Part shown: in pieces, positions 57,458 through 64,000 of the stretch | Layout of the letters: the number at the start of each line of letters is the position of its first letter | How positions within the stretch are numbered: the first letter of the stretch is position 1 | Assembly: GCA_001600615.1 (NCBI GenBank) | Contig: BCKK01000003.1 | Coordinates: forward strand, 90,465-154,464 | Direction: 5' to 3' | DNA: 64,000 bases | Source: Dioszegia crocea | Lineage: Eukaryota; Basidiomycota; Tremellomycetes; Tremellales; Bulleribasidiaceae | Position numbers and translations under genes: made by a program | Notes under the pieces: generated by a model | Databases searched by the model: none | The model's input: the letters and a program-made list of their open reading frames with translations, nothing else | What the model was told of the DNA's origin: nothing

Positions 57458-59428
57458 ATGCCGCCATCAGTTCCTCCCCAACCCACTCCTCCCTCCCTAC
57501 AAGAGATCCACCAGCAAATCTCCGCATACCTCGCTGCGTCGACGTCGGCGTCATCCTCCACTACAGCTGTGGACCCTGCCCCCAACTCCGACGAACCTCC
57601 TTCTCCCACTCCTCCCATCGCTCGCCCATCACTTATCTCCCTTCCAACCGAGCTTCTCAAAGCCATCATCCACTTCTGCGACCTCCCCTCTGCTCTTTCG
57701 CTCGCCCGCGTTTGCCGGCGAATCAGTCCGCTAACCGAGGAGCGCATTTGGAGGACATTAAACCCGTACACTTCCCCCCTGGATGTTGAAAAGTCTGCAA
57801 AGCAGTCTGCCTCGCACTGGGCCAGAGACAGGAAGAAGATAGCGGCTATCTTCTGTCACGCGGATAGGAGGCAGTGGGACATGGTCGAAGCGGTCAATGT
57901 CCAGTGGAGCGAAGGGAATCACAGTCGTATTGCTATACTACTCGACGAGGTCTCGGCAAATCTGAAAGCCCTGACTTTCTACGTCGGTGAGACCGCCATC
58001 ACTCGGAGCAAAGCCAACATGGAAATACCTCTCGAACTCCGGTTGCTTCAGTACGATGCCGAATCCAAGCGGTGTGGCCTTGGCCTTCGATTCCCCTGCC
58101 TCACCCGCGTACATATCGGCGATGGAATCATTGACCACATCGGCTTCATTCCACTCCTCTGCTCCTGGGCACCTAATCTCACATCCCTCGACTTTATGCT
58201 CAGCGGTAACGGCGATTCGACAGCGACCTTCCCTTCCACATTCATCACAAAGACCCGCCTTCGATCCCTCGCTTTTGGTCAGACAATACCTGGAAAGTAT
58301 AACGCGAGTTTAGATGGCCAAGTGTTTGGCATCATAATGGATTTGTTGCAGAACAGTCCGCAGATCCAAAGCCTGACAGTCAAATGCCTTGGTGTGGATC
58401 AGTCCATCATCACGTCGTTGATGGGCCAGATCTCTCAGATGGGCAAGCTTGAAGACTTGGACTGGCCCACCGGGTCAATGGGCTTCTTTCATGTGGATGA
58501 TCTCGAGGATTGGGAGCAGGATTCGTCCGCCTCGTACGAGGATAACGGCGCGGTTTTACGCGTTGGGGATGCAGGAAGGATTTTCCCAAAAGAACTCTCT
58601 GGGGAGGAAGAGGAGTCGGAAGCAGAGTTTTCCGGATCAGAAGACGACTCAGATTCGGACGATGAAAGTGAAGGGCAAGATCAAGCAGAGGACGTTGAGG
58701 AAATGGAGGTCACGCCGATACTCTTGACTCTGCGGAGGCTGATGATCTACTATAATAATTGGGCAGCACCTGTAAGTTGGCACTTCGTCCTTTGGGCAGA
58801 AGCTGAAAGACAGGCCATGTACCTTGGACACTTGCCCAACTCACCAAACCTCGACCTACTCTGCTTCTTCTGTTCGACGACAGAACCCATCTACATCTCG
58901 GGAGGAAGCTCATCGCTTCCGATTCCGCCCGGCTTCGCTACATGGCTGCGCGACACGCCCACACTGGACGATATCCGCTTCCTTGTATCTGGTACCCTGA
59001 GCTCGGCAAGCTCATGGACTGCCTCTCACTGTCTCGACGATATAACACAGCTCGGGCCTGCGACTGGTACCGTTCAGTCTTTGTGCTTCGGCGACGATGA
59101 GCTCATCCACATTCGGCTTGCGGTCCAAGACATCGACGTCAAGGACTTGCGATTCTACTCTGGAAAGCGGGTTCAGCGAAAACGCTTCATCAGGAGTTCT
59201 GGAATAGACTCTGTTCTTGCAAAGATGGACGGGCTTGTCAAGAAGCACGAGCCTTCCTGGCAAGACTGGACGGACTTTGCGGGGTCAGCAGTGCCGCTGG
59301 AGGTTTTGAGGCGAATGCGGGAAGTAGAAGGGGCGAGTGAGAAGGATTGGGAGAAGAGGGGAGTGGAAGTTGGAGAAGAGGCGTGGCAGGTGTTGTTGGA
59401 TTGGCGGGAGGGGTTGTTGGTGATGTAG
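57458..59428 (+). CDS. F-box/LRR-like protein, unit F7
   Basis: An open frame of 656 codons. A 42-nt GTAAGT...GCTGAAAGACAG stretch (58772-58813) sits where the paralogues have their intron and is probably spliced, leaving 642 aa. A Ser/Pro-rich N-terminus of about 60 residues precedes the F-box (LISLPTELLKAIIHFCDLPS). LRR-like strands (FPCLTRVHIGDGIIDHIGFI), an acidic run (SGEEEESEAEFSGSEDDSDS) and the module WQDWTDFAGSAVPLEVLRRM ... VEVGEEAWQVLLDWREG follow. Longest member of the array and free of frame damage. Confidence 0.83.
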   Translation: MPPSVPPQPTPPSLQEIHQQISAYLAASTSASSSTTAVDPAPNSDEPPSPTPPIARPSLISLPTELLKAIIHFCDLPSALSLARVCRRISPLTEERIWRTLNPYTSPLDVEKSAKQSASHWARDRKKIAAIFCHADRRQWDMVEAVNVQWSEGNHSRIAILLDEVSANLKALTFYVGETAITRSKANMEIPLELRLLQYDAESKRCGLGLRFPCLTRVHIGDGIIDHIGFIPLLCSWAPNLTSLDFMLSGNGDSTATFPSTFITKTRLRSLAFGQTIPGKYNASLDGQVFGIIMDLLQNSPQIQSLTVKCLGVDQSIITSLMGQISQMGKLEDLDWPTGSMGFFHVDDLEDWEQDSSASYEDNGAVLRVGDAGRIFPKELSGEEEESEAEFSGSEDDSDSDDESEGQDQAEDVEEMEVTPILLTLRRLMIYYNNWAAPVSWHFVLWAEAERQAMYLGHLPNSPNLDLLCFFCSTTEPIYISGGSSSLPIPPGFATWLRDTPTLDDIRFLVSGTLSSASSWTASHCLDDITQLGPATGTVQSLCFGDDELIHIRLAVQDIDVKDLRFYSGKRVQRKRFIRSSGIDSVLAKMDGLVKKHEPSWQDWTDFAGSAVPLEVLRRMREVEGASEKDWEKRGVEVGEEAWQVLLDWREGLLVM

Positions 59429-60190
59429 GCGGGAAGAGAAGGGCCATGTCGGAGGGATGGTAGTATCGAGGTGGAGGGACGGTGGTAACGAGGAGGACTC
59501 ATACTTTGATGGCCTGGCGAAGAGCGGAAATGGAGATCTACTTGCGGCGTATCATCTGGATTTAATGCTGTCTCTTCAAATGTGAGTTGCGCGTCAGTGG
59601 GTCGGTCGTGCTAGCTGAGATTCGCAGAATTTGCTCTAGATGCCTATATTGTCTTCTCAAGAAATGCCGCACTGCACTAGGTCGAGGGCTTTGGCTGCAT
59701 TCACATACCCTACGCACATCTTACCCCCCACCATCTACAATTCACAGTCTTTGCCAGCTGCGCTCTTGCATAGAGTGACGCCGTAGCTCGCGTAAGGCCC
59801 AACAGTCAGGAGGCCAGCGTAGGGGCAAAAGCAGTCGACATCAGCGGAGACCTCAGCACTCTGCCTGCTACGTCGCTGTGGCCGAGGTGCGGGATTGAGG
59901 AGTGCGAGATCATGGGCAGAGGAATAGGCGGAGAATTGAGCGCAACTCGCCCATGAAGACGGATGAGGGGCTACCTATCTGCCTGACCAGGACGAGAGTG
60001 ATCCAGTGGACTCAGAGAGGGGATGTCAGTTGCTCTGGGTTCTGCACTGCATGCACTAGAGCAAGGCTTTAAGCAACATTCCTCAACTCGGCTATATTCG
60101 GCTATTCCCGGGATGACGTCCGACGCGTTCGAGATGACTTTAAACCAAAAGTCCAGTCACTTCCATACTTCTCCTTGGCCTCCATGTCAG
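59429..60190. other. Spacer between F7 and the transporter
   Basis: No supportable gene. In-frame ATGs at 60023 and 60113 could extend the transporter, but a CT-rich leader just before 60191 favours that start. Confidence 0.4.
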
Positions 60191-61615
60191 ATGTCCGTCA
60201 ATGCGGGCAGCTCGGCAGTAGCAACACCGCCAGCACCTGAAAAGACCTGGAAAAGGGTGTTCTGGTTCATCATCGGTAATTGGTTCCTGGTCGGCAATGC
60301 AGTAGCGGTTGTCTTGGCGTGGCGATGGCCTGATGTTGCGCGTACAGGTGGTAGTGAGTATGCAATTTGTCATGGCTGATAATAGTTATCCGATCAGAGT
60401 ATTCAGTGCAGTATGGCGCTATAGGTTCAATCTTCCTCATTACCGGTCTGACCCTTTCGACACCGGCACTATGGAACCAAGCGCGCAATTACCGATTACA
60501 CCTCATTACCCAAATCACATCCCTACTTATATTCCCTTCGTTCACTTTTGGGTTGCTCAACATTATCAAAGCTGCCAATAATCCGCAAATCGACATGTAC
60601 ATTTTGATTGGAATCCAATTTGTCGGATGCGCATGTACGAGTATTGCGAGTAATATCTCAATGACTATTGCCGGAGGAGGGAATGGCGAGGCGGCTACTG
60701 TTGAAGTTGTCCTAGGTGCGTATAAGCCCAGCTTGGCTGATATTAGGAAATGGCCTTGGGGTGTTACTTAGCCCCTTGACAAATCAGATGTTCTTTTCTG
60801 CTCGTGGTTGGAGTCAGGGCATACCTATTGCGGCGGATGGAGCACCGGGGTTGGCGGGACTAGGGGAAATGTACAGGAGGGTCATGATGAAGCTGGGTCT
60901 GGCGATGTTTGTGCCATTTGTAAGTGCACCCTCTGCTTTGCTGACGATAGATCATTGGCCAACTGGTACAAAGGTGAGGACACCAATTTCCGGTCTGACG
61001 ATAGATTCTTCTACAAGCAGACAAAGAAGGCTGTCCAAGTCCTGCATCTACAAAAGGTGTCTTCTTTGCTACTCATCACTCTGATATGGTACGTCCACTC
61101 ATGAACTGCGCCAATGTCAGGTCCGTCTTCTCGACTCAATTCCATAATGACGCCTTCTCATCCATCCCACCCGGCTCAATCGTCCTCGTCGTTTTTATAA
61201 TCATCATCCTCTACCTCGGCTTCAGCGTCGTAGGGCTCTGCATCGCCAGATTACCATTCTTACATGGGTCTGGAAAGATATTGCGGGCGTACAGGTTGAC
61301 GAAGGGGGAGACGACGGCGGTATGTTATTGCGCGGCAGCGAAAGGGTTGGCAGTGGGTACGCCAATGATGGATGTGCTGTATGGTGGATTTGGAGCGAAG
61401 GAGAGGGCAATCATTTCCATCCCGTTCGGATTGTATCAATGTGAGTTTTGAGTGAGAAGGAGCTGATGATAGTGGAACAAGTCGTCATGGCTCAGCTTAT
61501 GAGTCATCTGTTTAAGCGCTGGAATGCCAGACCGGACACGCTATTGGAGGATAAGGCGGATGAAGGTGATACGAGTTTGGAGATGGACGTACGTGCAGAT
61601 TATGCCAAGGAGTAG
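60191..61615 (+). CDS. RCH1: Rch1/SLC10A7-like membrane transporter
   Basis: Multi-pass protein of the bile acid:sodium symporter-like superfamily; fungal Rch1 in the plasma membrane limits cytosolic calcium. Seven exons: 60191-60353, 60386-60715, 60747-60919, 60951-60973, 61005-61088, 61121-61440, 61473-61615 (411 aa). About ten membrane helices are visible, starting VFWFIIGNWFLVGNAVAVVL. Family signatures: YGAIGSIFLITGLTLSTPAL, GCACTSIASNISMTIAGGGN, EAATVEVVLGNGLGVLLSP, VCYCAAAKGLAVGTPMMDVL and LEQVVMAQLMSHLFKRW. Exon 4 is only 23 nt. It interrupts the F-box array and is probably an ancestral resident around which the array expanded. Confidence 0.88.
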
Positions 61616-61809
61616 AGCGGTGGGAGGCTATCTGTAAGAATCATTCATGTATCTGTCGTTGTCATTGTGTCATGTCTTATCGGGTTTGGATTATTTGACG
61701 TCGGTGGGCCCGCGCACAGGCCATCAGAAACTGTGCGGATCACTTTCATATCGACTGGGCTTAGACTACACACAGGGGACGCCCTCTTATCCCCTCATCT
61801 CCCTCACTC

Positions 61810-63550
61810 CTAAGCAATCACGTTCCGCCTCCAGTCCTCAACCACCTTCCAAGCCTCAGGACCCACCTCCACACCCCTCCTCTCCCAATCTTCCACCCCA
61901 TGGATCTCCATCACCTTCCGCAACACCTCTCTCGGTATCGCCATCCCCTCAAAATCAGAGTATTCCAGCCATTCAGGACCACACGATAGCTCTGAGTGAT
62001 AGTCCCTGTTTCTGCCCGTGTACATGACACATTTGCGGACCGAGTCACTCCATATGCCCTGTACGGCGATAGCTTGGACACGTAGCCGGACGTGCAGGAG
62101 CTCCGGACCGCCGTGAGTGATGGAATGGACTGTTCCGGTTATGGCTCCATCTCGGTCCATTTGGTCGATTAGGGGGAAAACGTCGGCTGTGGGGTGGAGG
62201 TTGGAGGTGTAGAAGTTGATAAAGGTGAGTTTGGGATTGGCACGGAGCCAGAATGCGAGGTGCGGGTCGAGCGGGAGAGGGTAGTGGGACCATTGGACCT
62301 CGGCTGATAGACGGGGATGGGAGGTACAGTCGAAATGGACCGAGCGAAGAAGGGGGGAAGTGGGCAAACCATGATTAGGCGGCAGAGTCTAGACGTGAGC
62401 TCTACGGCATTGTGAAAGCTTGAGAACTTACTGGGAATGTCCACTTGTAATCCGTAACCAGTCTCTGAAGACTCTGAAGTTCGGAAAGCATCTCAGGGAT
62501 ACCACCTTTTATCGTCCCACACCTCCAATCCAGGTCTCTCAGCTTCCGCCCTCGCTCACTAACGCCATGTAGTATGTCCAAGATCAAATGGCCATGTGTA
62601 TAGACCCTCCCTTCGAGTTGAATAGTCAATTGCTCCACGGCGGCACTGTTGCGCAGGATGAAGTCCAAGATTGACTTGGTGGAGTGTTGTGACTGGGAGA
62701 TGAAGACCGGATGTGCGCGTGGGACAAGGAGTTTGACGGTGTCGCCGTAGTATATCCGGAGGTGGGGAATATTGAACAATTCCTTCTCGTCGTACCTGTC
62801 GCCCAATGGTGGGAAATTAGGACTAGGTGATCGCCGTATATCACTCCGGAGGCAGTCTACTGAGACCGTAAGGGAGAGGAGTTTAGGAGTGGATTGGCAG
62901 AGAAGAGGGATGAATTCGACATAGGTGATGGTGTGGGGACCGATCGTAATGTGGGTGAGGTTGGGAAATGACAGCCCGGCGCCGCACCTCAATGCGTCGA
63001 GATGGTGGTTGAGGAAACGAACGTCGAAAGAGTCGCTATCGCTCCTGTCCGAAGGCACGTAATCGACAGGCACAGATATGACCAATGAAGTGATATTGGC
63101 AGACACATAGTCCAGTAGGAGTACCGCACCGCTCAGACTTCCCGGTCGATGGCTGATCTTAAGAGTTTTGACAGCAGCCAAGCGGCGCTGATTGGAACTT
63201 TGGATGATATTGTCGATACGCCGCCTGAGACCTGCCTGATCCAGTTGAGAAGGCGTAGACGTGATTGTGTCATCGTCGTCTTCGGGTCTAGGTGGAGTGG
63301 GGATGGAGTTGGAGGCTGACAGATCGACGTCTCGCCAGATGATAGGTTCAGCGGCGAGGTAGAGGGATTGACAAAGTGGGGAGAGGCGGATGATGTCGGA
63401 GAGGGAGAGGTGGCCCATTATGTGATAGAGGACCTCGAGGGGCATGATGGATAGTGAGGGGGGTTGGGGGGGGATGGGTAAGGGCTGTTTTGGATTAGCG
63501 CGATTCGGTAACTGAGAGGATTGACCTACGTTTTGGTTTGGGTTTGCCAT
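61810..63550 (-). CDS. F-box/LRR-like protein, unit F8
   Basis: Exons 63550-62432 and 62388-61810 (1698 nt, 565 aa) with a 43-nt intron at the same place as in F6. The F-box is LSIMPLEVLYHIMGHLSLSD ... EPIIWRDVDL. LRR-like strands (FPNLTHITIGPHTITYVEFI) and LHVRLRVQAI are followed by the module WLEYSDFEGMAIPREVLRKV ... VEVGPEAWKVVEDWRRN, ending at a TAG. The frame is intact. It is the only module-bearing unit on the - strand and the closest relative of F6, suggesting an inverted or dispersed duplication. Confidence 0.85.
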
Positions 63551-63815
63551 TCTTTCTGCTGTGGGAGTCTCGTGTCACCTGGGGGTTATGTATGACTATG
63601 TGTCTCGTGGAGATGGTTGACTTACAAGGCAATAGAAGAGAAAGAAGGAAAGTCAGAGAGTCAGTGATTTCAGCGGACAAACGGAGATCGGACAAATCTC
63701 CGCTTTTTCAGCTCGCTCCCCTTACTCTCTTCCACTGCCAGGCCAGTCCGTCCAGACCAAGGGATATACTTGCATGAACAGTTTCCGCAAATTCCCCTTC
63801 ACCCGCTCGGGCACT

Positions 63816-63929
63816 CTACTCATCCTCCTCGTCGGAATCGTCATCACCTGCGACGTCCATGTTTTGCTTTTCGAATCGCTCCATAAGCTCTTTAAGCTCG
63901 GCGTCGTCCGTGTCGCTGACGATTTTGGG
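63816..63929 (-). CDS. Last exon of an unidentified gene
   Basis: On the - strand a GCTAACTCCACAG acceptor precedes PKIVSDTDDAELKELMERFE and an acidic end (DDDSDEEDE) at a TAG (63818-63816). The remaining exons lie beyond the window. An acidic C-terminal tail after a short helix is typical of several chaperone and translation factors, but the piece is too short to name. Confidence 0.6.
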   Translation of the reverse strand, partial: PKIVSDTDDAELKELMERFEKQNMDVAGDDDSDEEDE

Positions 63930-64000
63930 CTGTGGAGTTAGCATATGTCCAAGGCAATGAGGGCGAGGCAGAGTCTGCTGGATCGTAAAAGAGGGAGATT

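Overview
The window reads as nuclear DNA of a basidiomycete yeast, most likely a Tremellomycete (a relative of Cryptococcus, Kwoniella or Saitozyma). Genes are closely packed on both strands. Most introns are 30-50 nt with GTGAGT/GTAAGT donors and GCTGAC/GCTAAC/GCTGAT branch points. Conserved proteins such as the Mpk1-type MAP kinase and a G-alpha subunit with a long N-terminal insert look Cryptococcus-like. The assignment comes from gene structure and protein motifs, not from a database search.

Layout. 1-5.8 kb: the tail of an unknown gene, clathrin light chain (-), a weak gene end near 3.5-3.9 kb, and an unrecognised five-exon gene (+). 5.9-9.4 kb: three head-to-tail paralogues (-) of an unrecognised family sharing one phase-2 intron; two also share an 85-bp upstream repeat. 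10.1-17.3 kb: conserved core: MPK1 (-), the RNA polymerase III second-largest subunit RPC2 (+) sharing a 158-bp divergent promoter with MPK1, and URM1 (+). 17.8-26.1 kb: a small orphan gene, GPA1 (-), a 357-aa orphan (+) and a DUF1479 protein (-). 26.8-32.4 kb: accessory region with a putative secreted protein gene, a truncated pseudogene copy joined to a broken beta-lactamase-fold serine hydrolase, and three spaced copies of a two-hairpin module with no gene. 32.7-37.5 kb: folylpolyglutamate synthase and an ERMP1-like M28 membrane metallopeptidase (both -). 38.1-40.7 kb: two intron-containing tRNA-Val(AAC) genes in opposite orientation flanking a degenerate tandem duplication. 42-63.6 kb: an array of F-box/leucine-rich-repeat-like paralogues, with an RCH1/SLC10A7-type transporter inside it. 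The right edge holds the last exon of a further gene (-).

The most unusual part is the F-box array. Seven units share an N-terminal F-box, an LRR-like middle and a conserved C-terminal module of about 50 residues; an eighth, divergent F-box-like gene carries an exact 216-bp internal duplication. Two units appear fused into one open transcript and two carry a +1 frameshift, the picture of a young family in birth-and-death evolution. The housekeeping genes (clathrin coat, cell-wall-integrity MAPK, Pol III, tRNA thiolation, G-protein signalling, folate, calcium/solute transport) are functionally unrelated, as usual for a fungal chromosome.
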